Positions 44,788 through 54,358 of a stretch of 64,000 bases of DNA are shown in pieces. The translations under genes and the position numbers were made by a program. Source of the DNA: GCA-003244245 sp963712995. GTDB taxonomy: Bacteria; Actinomycetota; Actinomycetes; Mycobacteriales; Pseudonocardiaceae. The stretch covers positions 72,702-136,701 of the forward strand of contig CAVQKH010000036.1 of the NCBI GenBank assembly GCA_963712995.1, given 5' to 3'. The notes beneath the pieces are model-generated. The model did not search any database, was not told the DNA's origin, and saw only the letters and a list, made by a program, of their open reading frames with translations. Every line of letters starts with the position of its first letter. Positions within the stretch are counted from its first letter, which is position 1.

Positions 44788-46347
44788 TTACGGCGGACAC
44801 AGTGTGCCTTGCCGCGGTATCGAGGCGTCAGTCAGGAAGCGGGTCACCAGGTCCACGGCGCAGCTGCTGCGGGGGAGTGCACCGTGTGCCTGGCCCTGCC
44901 AGACCACCAGCGTTGCCGAGAGCAGCGACTCTGCCGTGCGCCGGGCCCCTTCGGCTGGGGTCACAGGGTCCCCGGCAGTGGCCACCACGAGCACCGGAGG
45001 CAGCGGCCGATCGGGGGACGTCCGCGGTGGCGGCGGGGGTACCGGCCATGCGCTGCACCACAGCAGCTGTGCCGCGAACAGCGGCCCGAACAGTGCCGAG
45101 CGATGCCGCCACTGCGCCACCAACTGCTCGGCGCGTTCGGGTGGCACCCGGGTCGGGGTGTCGTTGCAGTGCGTTGCCAGGGCCGGGTCGAAGCGCGCGG
45201 GCAGCCCCCGCTCGATGCCCAACAGCGGCGCGATGAGCGTCGCCAGTTCGGTCCCGTCACCGTCCCTGGCACTCGCCAGCGCGTGCGCAAGCTGTGGCCA
45301 TCGCTGCGGGTCACCGACCGTCTCGAGGACTGCCTGGTAGGCGATGCCCGCGGTGATCCACAGCCATCCGACCTGCAGCGGAACCCGACGCAGCGCCTCG
45401 CCCAGGGTCATCAGCGCCCCCCGGGGATCGGATCCCAACGGGCAGCCTCGGGCCACGCAGTCCGCGGCGAACGCGGTATAGCCGGCGTCCGCGGCGACCA
45501 GCTCGGCCTCGGCGGCGGCGACATCGTTGAGGCTGGGGTCAACGGCGCCATCCAGCACCACCCGACCGACCGAGTTGGGATACCTGCGCAGGAAGTCGGT
45601 GACTGCCCGAGAGGCCTCACCGTGCGAGATCACGTTGAGCACCGGCGCGATCAGGGTCACCCTGAGCTGTTCGAGGTCGTCTGCGGTGCCCGTTGAGTTG
45701 ATCGTGGTGAGTACCTCGCCGAGGTCCTGCACGCAGGTCTGGATTGCGGTGCGGGCGGTGTCGAGCAGCACATCGAGCTGGCCGGCCCGGGCCGGGTCCG
45801 GATCGATGCCGAGGATCCGATTACGGACCGGCTTGGGTATGCATTCCAGTGGTTCGCTCGGCCCGGTGCCACGGCGGGCCAGCCCGATCAACGTGAAGCG
45901 GTCCAGGAGTGCGGGCGGCAACTGCTGGGCGAGCCGGGCGGCCCGGACCGTTCCCGGCTCGCCGGAGGACTCGCTGAGCACCACCAGCGGGGCCGGGCCG
46001 TCACCGATCCTGGTGAGGTCCAGCCGCAGGGAGTTGCCGAACGCAGGCCTGGCCACCGTGGCATCGACCCGCAGGTCGCTGCACTCCACCTGCCGTGCGC
46101 TGACCGTGCCGAGCGCGGTGCTCATGGCGCCGGTGCAGTCCCGCCAGGACAGCGAATTGCGCGAGTACTCGCCGACTGGTGGCAGCGCCGAGATACTGGG
46201 CGGAGTTTGCTGGAAGCGTTGCGGTGGCAGGTTGGCGTCCCGCACGGCCACCGCGGGTCGGTTCGAGGGTCCTGCGGTGCAGCCCCCGACCAGGAGCGCG
46301 AGCACCACCATCGGCACCCCCAGACACCGCAGCAGCCGGTGGCACAC
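44788..46347 (-). CDS. Secreted alpha/beta-hydrolase lipoprotein (tripeptidyl-aminopeptidase-like)
   Basis: About 519 residues. I prefer GTG 46347 because AGGAGAG lies just upstream. The signal peptide ends in the lipobox LLVGGC. The layout is that of the actinobacterial hydrolases related to mycobacterial CaeA: LDLTRIGDGPAPLVVLSESS, the nucleophile region NVISHGEASRAVTDFLRR, VVLDGAVDPSLND, the acid in VVATAGDPVTPAEGAR, and the His in QGQAHGALPRSS. The nucleophile elbow reads VISHG instead of the usual GxSYG, which may alter activity. Confidence 0.75.
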   Translation of the reverse strand: MCHRLLRCLGVPMVVLALLVGGCTAGPSNRPAVAVRDANLPPQRFQQTPPSISALPPVGEYSRNSLSWRDCTGAMSTALGTVSARQVECSDLRVDATVARPAFGNSLRLDLTRIGDGPAPLVVLSESSGEPGTVRAARLAQQLPPALLDRFTLIGLARRGTGPSEPLECIPKPVRNRILGIDPDPARAGQLDVLLDTARTAIQTCVQDLGEVLTTINSTGTADDLEQLRVTLIAPVLNVISHGEASRAVTDFLRRYPNSVGRVVLDGAVDPSLNDVAAAEAELVAADAGYTAFAADCVARGCPLGSDPRGALMTLGEALRRVPLQVGWLWITAGIAYQAVLETVGDPQRWPQLAHALASARDGDGTELATLIAPLLGIERGLPARFDPALATHCNDTPTRVPPERAEQLVAQWRHRSALFGPLFAAQLLWCSAWPVPPPPPRTSPDRPLPPVLVVATAGDPVTPAEGARRTAESLLSATLVVWQGQAHGALPRSSCAVDLVTRFLTDASIPRQGTLCPP

Positions 46348-46464
46348 AGACTCTCCTCGCACTCGGGTTTCCGGGAGCGGCGGGATGATCCTGACACCCG
46401 CCTGGTGAGCCCACCGTAAGCATGATCCCTACCGGCTGTGAGATGGCGGTCGCGTGGTGCCGGG

Positions 46465-47682
46465 TCAGCGGGCGAGGACGTCGATGATGGTGTCCAGGCC
46501 GGTGTCCAGATCGGCTTGAGTGATCACTAGTGGGGGAGCGATCCGTAACGTGGTGGTGTGTGCCTCCTTGCACAGCACACCGCGGGCCATCAGCTGCTCC
46601 GCCGCCACCCGTCCGGTTGGGCCGCCGGGCGCGATGTGCACACCGGCCCACAGCCCGCGGCCGGTGATCTGCTCGACACCGTGCCCAACCAGGGTCTTCA
46701 GCCTGGTATGCAGGTGCGCACCCAGCGTCTGCGACCGGGACTGGAACTCTCCGGTCGCGAGCAGGGCGATCACCGCGCGGCCGACCGCGCAGGCCAGCGG
46801 GTTGCCACCGAAGGTCGATCCGTGCTCCCCGGGTCGCAGCACGCCCAGCACCGCGCGCCGACCCACCACCGCCGAGACCGGCAGGATCCCTCCGCCGAGT
46901 GCCTTACCCAGGGTGTAGAGGTCGGCCCGGACCCCGTCATGATCGAGCGCGAGCAGATCTCCGGTGCGAGCAAGCCCGGATTGGATCTCGTCGGCGATCA
47001 GCAGGGTGCCGGCGTCATCGCAGGCGGCGCGGGCTCCGGCCAGGTAACCCAGGGGTGGCACCAGGACTCCGGCCTCGCCCTGGATGGGTTCGAGGAGCAC
47101 CGCGGCCGTCCGGGAGGTGATCGCGCCGCGGAGCGCGTCGAGGTCGCCGTAGGGCACCACGACGAAGCCGGGGGTGAACGGGCCGAACCCGGCCCGGGCC
47201 GTCTCGTCGGTGGAAAACGACACGATCGTGGTGGTGCGGCCGTGGAAGTTCCCACCGGCCACCACGATCTCTGCGCTGCCATCGGGGACGCCTTTGACCC
47301 GGTGCGCCCACAGCCGTGCCACTTTGATCGCGGACTCGACGGCTTCGGCACCGGAGTTCATCGGGAGCACCATCTCGGTGCCGGTCAGCTCGGCCAGCTC
47401 GCGGCAGAACGCGCCGAGCAGGGTGTGGTGGAACGCCCGTGAGGTCAGCGTCACCCGGCCCAACTGCTCGGTTGCGGCGGCCACCAGAGCGGGATGCCGG
47501 TGCCCGAAGTTCAGTGCCGAGTACCCGGCGAGGAAATCGAGGTAACGCCGACCGGCGACGTCGGTGACCCAGGCTCCCTCACCAGCGGAGATCACCACTG
47601 GCAGCGGGTGGTAGTTATGCGTACTCCACCGCTCGTCGGTGCGGATGAAACCCGCGGCGTCAATGGAATCCGCGGCGTTCAG
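46465..47682 (-). CDS. Ornithine aminotransferase-like class III PLP enzyme
   Basis: A class III aminotransferase, most like ornithine aminotransferase (RocD). PLP lysine in LYTLGKALGGGILPVSAVVG; other motifs are LPMNSGAEAVESAIKVARLW, LIADEIQSGLARTG and GSTFGGNPLACAVGRA. The first standard start, GTG 47598, would omit the family segment STHNYHPLPVVISAGEG. The frame is open further up, to CTG 47682, which overlaps the stop of the DivIVA-like gene (CTGA), giving 405 residues, the family size. I propose that CTG start, with the DivIVA-like gene as the operon partner. Confidence 0.8.
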   Translation of the reverse strand: MNAADSIDAAGFIRTDERWSTHNYHPLPVVISAGEGAWVTDVAGRRYLDFLAGYSALNFGHRHPALVAAATEQLGRVTLTSRAFHHTLLGAFCRELAELTGTEMVLPMNSGAEAVESAIKVARLWAHRVKGVPDGSAEIVVAGGNFHGRTTTIVSFSTDETARAGFGPFTPGFVVVPYGDLDALRGAITSRTAAVLLEPIQGEAGVLVPPLGYLAGARAACDDAGTLLIADEIQSGLARTGDLLALDHDGVRADLYTLGKALGGGILPVSAVVGRRAVLGVLRPGEHGSTFGGNPLACAVGRAVIALLATGEFQSRSQTLGAHLHTRLKTLVGHGVEQITGRGLWAGVHIAPGGPTGRVAAEQLMARGVLCKEAHTTTLRIAPPLVITQADLDTGLDTIIDVLAR

Positions 47683-48680
47683 TGGGGTGTGCGCGGCGAC
47701 CGCCGATCGTCTGTGCCTGCGTTCAGGTGGTGCACCCGGCCGCTCTGGGCGCCGCGCTGGGCCGGTACCTCCGGCTGCGTGCCCGGCTCCTGCTCGGTGA
47801 GTGCCCGCTCGACCGGGATCTTGCGGACCTGCTCGAGTGCCTCCACGAAAAGCTGGTGCGTGGCGACGACCGCGGCGGTGATCCCGGTGCGCAACGTCTC
47901 GAGCGCGGCTGCTTCGCCAGCGACCTGAGCGCGCAGCTCGCGCAGTGCCGACTCGTCTCGTTCGACCGCACGCACCCGGTTCGTCAGCTGTTCGCCCGTC
48001 ATGTGCAGCATGAGGTGCAAACCGGCCAAGCCGCGCAGCTCGCTGTCCCGGATCCGGTCGTGGGCCGCGGCCTCGCGTTGCGCGATGGTGTGCGCCGCCT
48101 CCCGCTCGGCGGCCTCCCTGCGCGCCACGGACTCCGATTCGAGTTGGTCACACTGCCGCCTGGCATGGTCGAGCAGCGATTTGACCTCGCGGCTGGCACA
48201 CGCTCTCAGGCTGGCGATCTGGTCGTCGGCGCGGGCTCGCAGCTCCGCGATGTCCTGGTCAGCGCGGGCCTTCCAGACGATGCCCTCCGCCTCGGCGCGG
48301 GCCTTGAGCTCGGCTGCTTCCTCCTCAGCCAGCCGCAGGATACGGAGAATCCGGGCGCTGGCCTCGGCCATCGGCGTGGCCAGGATGCGTTCAACCTCGG
48401 AACTGGCCTTGTCGGTCTCCCGGCGCAGGTGCGCGAGCAGCTCGCTCTGGGCCCGCAGATGATCCAACGCCTTGCTGAGCTCGGCGACCTGCGCCAAAGC
48501 GGCGTCCCGATCGGCCGCGACCAGCGCGATACGACCATCCAGCGATTCAAGGTGCTCCAGGACCTGTCTTCGGTTGAATCCGCGGAGCGCCGTCTCGAAG
48601 GGTTCGTGCAGGAGAACCAAATCATCGTTATCCCGGGGTCCACGCACAGGCACAGAGTGTAGTTGAACAATCACGATCAA
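47679..48680 (-). CDS. DivIVA/Wag31-like coiled-coil protein
   Basis: 333 residues, mostly charged coiled coil with long Ala/Glu/Arg heptads. The N-terminus FETALRGFNRRQVLEHLESL resembles the lipid-binding DivIVA motif. The C-terminal tail is Pro/Arg-rich and disordered. DivIVA proteins mark poles and recruit cell-wall enzymes in actinobacteria. This is a second, divergent member and not the canonical Wag31. It is followed by the aminotransferase gene with overlapping codons. The role here is unknown. Confidence 0.65.
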   Translation of the reverse strand: MIVIVQLHSVPVRGPRDNDDLVLLHEPFETALRGFNRRQVLEHLESLDGRIALVAADRDAALAQVAELSKALDHLRAQSELLAHLRRETDKASSEVERILATPMAEASARILRILRLAEEEAAELKARAEAEGIVWKARADQDIAELRARADDQIASLRACASREVKSLLDHARRQCDQLESESVARREAAEREAAHTIAQREAAAHDRIRDSELRGLAGLHLMLHMTGEQLTNRVRAVERDESALRELRAQVAGEAAALETLRTGITAAVVATHQLFVEALEQVRKIPVERALTEQEPGTQPEVPAQRGAQSGRVHHLNAGTDDRRSPRTPH

Positions 48681-48730
48681 ACAATGAGCCCGGATTCACG
48701 GAAGTCACCACGTGAGCCACGGGTGAGAAT

Positions 48731-49924
48731 GTGCGGATGCACGTGGGAGTTGTCGGGGGTGGCATCGTGGGTCTGGCAGTGGCGCGCGCCCTGCGGGCAG
48801 TGGGACATGACGTCGCGGTCTTCGAGAAGGAGCCCGTGTGGGGGGCGCATCAGACCGGCCGCAACAGCGGAGTGATCCACTCCGGGCTGTACTACCGGCC
48901 CGGAGGACTCAAGGCCCGGCTGTGCGTGGCCGGCGCGGCGTCGATGACGGCGTTCGCACGCGAGCGTGGCCTGCCGGTGGAGATCGGCGGCAAGCTCGTG
49001 GTGGCCGTGCACGGCGGGGAACTGCCTGCGCTGGCCGAGCTTGAGCGTCGCGGTGCCGCCAACGGGGTTCCCGTGCGCCGGCTGAATGCGGCCCAGGCGC
49101 GGGACTACGAGCCCGAGGTGCGCTGTGTCGCCGCGCTGCGGGTGGACAGCACCGGGATCGTCGACTACAGCGCGGTATGCCGCGCGCTGGCCGGGGAGCT
49201 GGCACAGGGCGGTGCCGAGCTGCGATTGGGTGCCGAGGTGCTCGGTGTGCATACCGACGGTGCGGGGGTGCGGGTGCAAACCCGGGCTGGGGATTTTCGG
49301 GCTGATGCGCTGGTCAACTGTGCCGGCCTGCACAGCGACCGGGTCGCTCTGCTGGCTGGTCTGGCGCCCAGGGTGCGGATCGTGCCCTTCCGCGGTGAGT
49401 ACTTCGAGCTCGGCCCGCAGGCCGCCACGCGGGTTCGAGGGCTGATCTACCCGGTGCCGGACCCGACGTTGCCGTGGCTGGGAGTCCATCTCACCCGCGG
49501 CATCGACGGGCGGGTGCACGCCGGACCCAATGCGGTGCTCGCCCTGGGTCGGGAGGGGTACCGGTGGCGGGACGTCTGCGCCCGGGATCTCGCCGAGATG
49601 CTCGGCTATCGAGGGTTCTGGCTGCTGGTCCGGCGCCACGTCCGTACCGGCGTGATCGAACTGGCTCGCTCGATATCCCGAGGAGCGTTTGCCGCGGCGG
49701 TGGGCCGCCTGGTGCCGGGCATCACGGCGGCTGATCTGGTCCGTGCTCCGGCTGGGGTGAGAGCCCTCGCGGTGGGCTCCGACGGAACGATCATGGACGA
49801 TTTCGTCGTGCAGACCGCGCCGCGGCAGGTACACGTGCTCAACGCACCGTCACCGGCGGCCACCAGCGCCTTGGAGATCGGCCGGTACGTCGCCGACCAG
49901 CTCGAAACGGTCGTTCCTCGGTGA
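48731..49924 (+). CDS. lhgO: L-2-hydroxyglutarate oxidase
   Basis: An FAD-dependent oxidase that returns L-2-hydroxyglutarate to 2-oxoglutarate. 397 residues from GTG 48731 (ATG 48737 alternative). The dinucleotide-binding motif VVGGGIVGLAVARALRA and the family segments HQTGRNSGVIHSGLYYRPGG, LVNCAGLHSDRVA and IYPVPDPTLPWLGVHLTRG are present. It is divergent from the DivIVA-like gene. Its end lies 24 bases before the left att-like repeat of the island. Confidence 0.9.
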   Translation: MRMHVGVVGGGIVGLAVARALRAVGHDVAVFEKEPVWGAHQTGRNSGVIHSGLYYRPGGLKARLCVAGAASMTAFARERGLPVEIGGKLVVAVHGGELPALAELERRGAANGVPVRRLNAAQARDYEPEVRCVAALRVDSTGIVDYSAVCRALAGELAQGGAELRLGAEVLGVHTDGAGVRVQTRAGDFRADALVNCAGLHSDRVALLAGLAPRVRIVPFRGEYFELGPQAATRVRGLIYPVPDPTLPWLGVHLTRGIDGRVHAGPNAVLALGREGYRWRDVCARDLAEMLGYRGFWLLVRRHVRTGVIELARSISRGAFAAAVGRLVPGITAADLVRAPAGVRALAVGSDGTIMDDFVVQTAPRQVHVLNAPSPAATSALEIGRYVADQLETVVPR

Positions 49925-49947
49925 TTGTGGCCGCGTAACTTCACCGT

Positions 49948-49969
49948 TTTGTACTGGTGGGCGATACAA
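49948..49969 (+). other. Left attachment-like site (22-bp copy of tRNA-Val 3' end)
   Basis: The 22 bases TTTGTACTGGTGGGCGATAC plus AA are identical to 57361-57382, the 3' end plus trailer of tRNA-Val(GAC) on the minus strand. The repeats are in the same orientation, 7.4 kb apart, with an integrase gene beside the distal copy, so they are the expected att sites of an element that integrated into the tRNA gene. Confidence 0.8.
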
Positions 49970-50319
49970 TTGAATTACGCTCGCCACGCAGCTGCTCATA
50001 AATCGGCGTCTGGCCCATAGGGCGAACACCAATTGTCACCTGCGTGCTCATCCCCGACATGCTCGACAGCTGACGCGTCGGGCCACCATGCCATAGATGC
50101 CCTGCCGACCGTCGCGCAGATAATCCGCAATTGCGGGTGCCCGGGATCGCTGCACGTGGTCGGGAGGACGCGGCGGAGGGCCCCCTGTGGCGGTGCACTG
50201 CAGCGGGGAGGGCTGGCAGAGAGTCGGGGTTATGGTCAGAGGCGAGGTCTCGGGCATCGCCGACGGGTCGGCGCCGTTGCGAAGGGCGGCAGTCGATGAA
50301 TGACGCGGGCTCGCCGGTC

Positions 50320-50456
50320 GAGCGGGTTGTGACGCTGCCCGGGCAGGGACGCACTGTGGTCTGGGAGCTGGCTGCGGTGCTGGGCGTCGAGCGGCTCATC
50401 GTGATCGGTTACTCGATGGGTGGCCTGATAGCGCAGCCGCCACTGGCGGCTGCGGC
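50320..50456 (+). pseudogene. Alpha/beta-hydrolase fragment
   Basis: The reading VERVVTLPGQGRTVVWELAA and GVERLIVIGYSMGGLIAQ carries the nucleophile elbow GYSMGG, but flanking sequence is unrelated in all frames and no complete gene exists. It is a remnant inside the island. The rest of 49970-50611 holds no gene I can support. Confidence 0.5.
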
Positions 50457-50611
50457 CGGTGGTGGTATCTCGACCGAGGTTGGAGTACGGCTTCGCGTGT
50501 CGTCGACCACAGGATTGCCGCAGCGTTTGTCGGTATGGCACGGTGGCCATTGTTGCCCTAGACCCCGGTGACGCAGTCGGTTGTCACGTGACTCGCACTT
50601 TAGGGGACTGT

Positions 50612-51565
50612 ATGTCGGTCATCTTGAGGTCTGTTCCGTTCGACCTACCACATCGGGATCGGCACGAGTTCGCTGTTCGAGATCGCCGGGTCACCGTGGA
50701 CGGGATGACTACCCAGTACCTGGAGGCCGGTGCTGGGGCGCCGCTGTTGCTGCTGCACGGCTACGAGCAGAGCGCGACTAGTTGGCGGTGGGTCATCCCG
50801 ACGCTGGCCCGGACCCATCGGGTGTTGGCGCTGAGCCTGCCCGGTCACGGAGACAGCGCCCCAGCGGTCGGCGGCTACGCCCCGGGCCGCGACCTGGCCC
50901 CGTTCGTGGCCGGCTTCCTCGACGCCCTCGGAGTGGGGCCGCTCGACGTGGTCGGCAACTCCGTAGGGGGTGCGGTCGCGCTGCGGCTGGCCCTGGCCGA
51001 CCCGGCCCGGGTGCGAACGCTGACCCTGGTCGCCAGCGCGGGGTTGGGCCGCGAGGTCAACCCGCTGCTGGCGTTGGCTGCCCAGCCGGTCGTGGGTGAG
51101 CTGGCGATCCTGCTCAGCCGCGTGCCGGGCGGTGACCTGCTGCGCACGACCATGTCGGCGGCGATGTTGTTCGCCCAGCCGTGGCGGATGCCTGCGGAGT
51201 TCGTCACCGAGCAGCACGCGCTGGGTCGTAGGGCGGGCCAACTCGAGGCGGCCACCGCGATGGCTCGCGCGCTGTTCGATGTCACCGGGCAGCGTGAGGT
51301 CCTGCTCGACGAACTCCACACCGTGGCGATGCCGACCCTGGTCGTCTGGGGCGCGTATGATTACGTGCTACCTGCCTACCAGGGTCAGGCTGCGGTGGAC
51401 CGTCTACCCGCCGGGCAGTTGTCGGTGTTGCCTGACTGCGGGCACCTGCCCCACGTGGAGTGCCCCGACCGGTTCGCCGCCGTGCTCAGCGAGTTCCTCA
51501 CCGAGCACCAACACCCCGAACACGGGGCGCATCGAGCACATCCACTCGCCTTCGTCGATCTCTAA
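50612..51565 (+). CDS. Alpha/beta-hydrolase-fold hydrolase
   Basis: 317 residues from ATG 50612. Features: YLEAGAGAPLLLLHGYEQSA with the oxyanion HG, LSLPGHGDSAPAVGG, the nucleophile elbow DVVGNSVGGAVALRLALADP, and a late Asp/His pair (VVWGAYDYVLPAYQGQ, DCGHLPHVECPDRFA). This is a typical lipase/esterase/dehalogenase-like hydrolase whose substrate cannot be told. It is 13 bases before a methyltransferase on the same strand, likely co-transcribed. Confidence 0.8.
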   Translation: MSVILRSVPFDLPHRDRHEFAVRDRRVTVDGMTTQYLEAGAGAPLLLLHGYEQSATSWRWVIPTLARTHRVLALSLPGHGDSAPAVGGYAPGRDLAPFVAGFLDALGVGPLDVVGNSVGGAVALRLALADPARVRTLTLVASAGLGREVNPLLALAAQPVVGELAILLSRVPGGDLLRTTMSAAMLFAQPWRMPAEFVTEQHALGRRAGQLEAATAMARALFDVTGQREVLLDELHTVAMPTLVVWGAYDYVLPAYQGQAAVDRLPAGQLSVLPDCGHLPHVECPDRFAAVLSEFLTEHQHPEHGAHRAHPLAFVDL

Positions 51566-51578
51566 AAGAAGGGCCAGC

Positions 51579-52301
51579 ATGGCGACACCCGCGCCGCGCA
51601 TCGCACCACCAGCGCCGCACCGACAGCTGCCTCGCCGACGTCGAGCACCTCACCCCGTAGGAGAGCAACGCACAACGTCCGGCGGTGCTGAGCCGGCTTC
51701 CCAGGCCTACGGTAGCCAGGCCGGTCGCTACGAGCAGCGGACGGGCGCTTTTCGCTACTGGCGGGAGCTGCTGGTCGACAAGCTGCCTGCGCGGCGCGGT
51801 GACACGGTCCTCGACGTGGGTTGCGGTACTGGATTGTGCCTGCCGCTGCTGGCGCGCAAGGTGGGCGCCTCGGGGATGATCGTGGGGATCGACGAATCTG
51901 AGCAGATGCTGCAAGTGGCTGGCGAGCGGGTGGCCGAGCACGGCTGGGACAACGTGCGCCTGCTCGCCGCCCCGGTGGCGCGTGCGCCGATCGAGGGCAT
52001 CGCGGATGCCGCCCTGTTCTGCGCGGTGCATGACGTGTTGCAGTCCTCGGCGGCGCTGGACCACATTTTTGATCATCTGCGTCCCGGCGCGCCGGTGGCC
52101 GCTGCCGGCGGAAAATGGCCGGCCCCATGGTTGTGGCCCTTGGGGGCATGGGTGGCCGCCCTGCACGCGCCGTTCGTCAACGACTTCACCGGCTTCGACC
52201 GACCCTGGCTGCTGTTGGCCCAGTTCGTCCCTGACCTGCGAATCCACCAACTGGCCTGCAGCACCGGATACCTCGCGCTCGGTCACGCCAGGGACCGCTA
52301 G
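51579..52301 (+). CDS. Class I SAM-dependent methyltransferase
   Basis: 240 residues from ATG 51579 after AGAAGGG. The SAM-binding motif is DTVLDVGCGTGLCLPLLARK with VGIDESEQMLQVAGERVAEH. The N-terminal 40 residues are Pro/Arg-rich and probably unstructured. It follows the hydrolase gene closely and may modify the same small molecule. It lies inside the tRNA-bounded island. Confidence 0.8.
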   Translation: MATPAPRIAPPAPHRQLPRRRRAPHPVGEQRTTSGGAEPASQAYGSQAGRYEQRTGAFRYWRELLVDKLPARRGDTVLDVGCGTGLCLPLLARKVGASGMIVGIDESEQMLQVAGERVAEHGWDNVRLLAAPVARAPIEGIADAALFCAVHDVLQSSAALDHIFDHLRPGAPVAAAGGKWPAPWLWPLGAWVAALHAPFVNDFTGFDRPWLLLAQFVPDLRIHQLACSTGYLALGHARDR

Positions 52302-52528
52302 ACACGCCCTGAGCTATAGGCGGAGGTCCAGGTCCCTGGGGCGTCGGCGATCCGGTCTCCCTGCCCATAGGCTGGGTTCTGCATCGCGCCCGCCCGCTCC
52401 CGAATTCACTTGGCCCAGGTCTCCCATCAAAAGCCCAGACTTCGGTGCCTTCTGCCGCCAGGTGTCCGCGTCGCGGCTGGCATCCGCCAACACACAGCTC
52501 CCGTAACGCCTGCTCGCCATCGAGCGCG

Positions 52529-53341
52529 TCAGTGCCCAGGTGGACAGAGGTCGTCGAGGAACCCGAGCATGGCGCCGTGGGCGGCGTCGGGCTGGTCGGT
52601 GAACAGGATGTGGCCCGCATGGGGGATGAGTGTCCGGCGGGCGCGGGGGATGCGCTCGGCGATGATGCGGCCGTTCTCGGCCGGTACGAGGCGGTCGGAC
52701 TCACCGTGGATCACCAGGGTCGGCGCGGTGATCTCGGGCAGCCGGTCGTAGGACGACCACGACAGCACCGCCTGCAGTTGGCCCATGTACCCGTGTCTGC
52801 TCGGGTAGGTCTGGAGCCGGATCGCGAGGTCCTCCTCGATGTGCTCGTCGGTGGTGCCGGGGTCGTAGAGGTACGGGTTCATCTCCCGGATTGCCTCCTC
52901 CGCGGGCATCTCCCCCCGGGCGAGCAGTTTGGCGCCGACCTCGGCGACCTCGGGCTCGGCCGGGACCATCCGCTTGCCCCCGCACAGGGTGCAGACCAGC
53001 ACGAGTCCCCGCACGCGCGAGGGGTGCCGCAGCGCGAGCTCCTGGGCGATGGCGCCTCCGAGGGAGACGCCGACGACGAAGGCGGCGTCCACGTCGGCGG
53101 CGTCGAGGACCGCGGCGGCGTCTTGGGCCATGTCGCTAACGCGGTACGCCCCCGGGGGCACGTCGCTCATCCCGACCCCCCGGTTGTCGAACCGGATGAC
53201 CCGGTAACGACGGGACAGGACCGGCACGGTGCGGTACCACAGGTCGTGGGTGTAGCCGAAGCCCTGGATGAGAAGGACCGTCGGGCCGGCGCCGCTCTCC
53301 GTCCAGAACAGTCGCGTCCCATCGTTCTCTGCGTAAGCCAT
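52529..53341 (-). CDS. Alpha/beta-hydrolase
   Basis: 270 residues from ATG 53341. Conserved pieces: FWTESGAGPTVLLIQGFGYT, VIRFDNRGVGMSDVPPG, the nucleophile elbow FVVGVSLGGAIAQELALRHP, the acid HGESDRLVPAENGR, and the terminal His in PHAGHILFTDQP. All catalytic elements are present. A second hydrolase of the island, on the opposite strand to the first; the substrate is unknown. Confidence 0.85.
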   Translation of the reverse strand: MAYAENDGTRLFWTESGAGPTVLLIQGFGYTHDLWYRTVPVLSRRYRVIRFDNRGVGMSDVPPGAYRVSDMAQDAAAVLDAADVDAAFVVGVSLGGAIAQELALRHPSRVRGLVLVCTLCGGKRMVPAEPEVAEVGAKLLARGEMPAEEAIREMNPYLYDPGTTDEHIEEDLAIRLQTYPSRHGYMGQLQAVLSWSSYDRLPEITAPTLVIHGESDRLVPAENGRIIAERIPRARRTLIPHAGHILFTDQPDAAHGAMLGFLDDLCPPGH

Positions 53342-53479
53342 GGGCCGATTGTCCCGGATGAGGGCATCAAGCTGCCGCCAACACCGTCAGTCCAACGGGC
53401 GGGTGGACAAGGACACCCCGCGCCGTTACCCAAAGTTCTCCCGGGACGGGGACGAATCGGATGGGTGTGCCGTAAGATC

Positions 53480-53671
53480 ATGCTAGACGCCCAGCCGGAG
53501 CTCGGGGGATTCATTGTGATCGTTCTTGGCATTATCTTGCTGGTGGTGGGGTTTCTGCTCGGGATTCCGATTCTGTGGACTCTCGGGGTCATCTTGGTGG
53601 TGATCGGGTTGATCCTGGTGGTGCTCGGGTCCGTTGGTCATGCCGTCGGCGGCCGACGGCACTATTTCTGA
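53480..53671 (+). CDS. DUF6131-type small membrane protein
   Basis: 63 residues from ATG 53480. The sequence alternates hydrophobic stretches (FIVIVLGIILLVVGFLLGIP, WTLGVILVVIGLILVVLGSV) and ends GRRHYF, a hallmark of small actinobacterial membrane proteins of this family. Function is unknown. It is divergent from the hydrolase gene on the other strand. Confidence 0.75.
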   Translation: MLDAQPELGGFIVIVLGIILLVVGFLLGIPILWTLGVILVVIGLILVVLGSVGHAVGGRRHYF

Positions 53672-53786
53672 CTCTCCGCGTTCGACTGGACGGCTGCGGC
53701 CGGGGTGCTACCTGACGCTGCCTCGCTGGTGCTCATGTCCGCCAATGGCCGCACACCTCGGCGATGCGGCGACCCACCCTGGCGCG

Positions 53787-54158
53787 TTAGACGCTGGGGA
53801 GACCGCGCGAGTCCACCGCAGCCCAGCGAACGGTTCCGGTATCGGCGACGGCGGGTTGCCGATACCGGATGGTGCGCCGGTGCACCCCGCGTCGAGCCGC
53901 GAGCTCACGAATCTCCAACCCGTGCCGACGGGCGTCGCGGCCGGCGTGAGATACCCCCACCGGCGGCAGCACCGGATCGTCGAGCTCCGCGCGACCGCGA
54001 CCCCGCCGCACCGTGTCCGCAGCCACCCCCACCGCTTGGGCGACCACCACCGGCCCACCCCCACCCAGCTCCCGCGTCTCGGCGCCCAGCCACAACCGTC
54101 GCCGCCCCTCGGTCAGATGCGGCCGCCACATCTCGTAACGACGAGCCAACGACTCCAC
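53787..54158 (-). pseudogene. ISAzo13-type transposase remnant
   Basis: The reading LARRYEMWRPHLTEGRRRLW, VVVAQAVGVAADTVRRGRG resembles the N-terminal part of ISAzo13-family transposases. The rest of the gene is missing or scrambled, and no terminal repeats or DDE domain were found. It is a decayed mobile-element relic inside the island. The surrounding 53672-54358 holds no other gene. Confidence 0.5.
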
Positions 54159-54358
54159 CGCGCCGTGTGAGTGAGTGACCGGCGGGCACAGTGATCCACA
54201 CCTGGCCCTTGCAGTTAAGGCTGAGCCGTCGCTCGTGGGTCCCCGATGAGTTCCACCCGCCCTCGCCTGCTGTAAACCCGTTAGCCTTGTTCGGCAACGC
54301 CCGGCGTCGTGGTCGGATGCATTCGGCGGTTCGGGTCGGGGCAGCAGGGAGGATCGTG

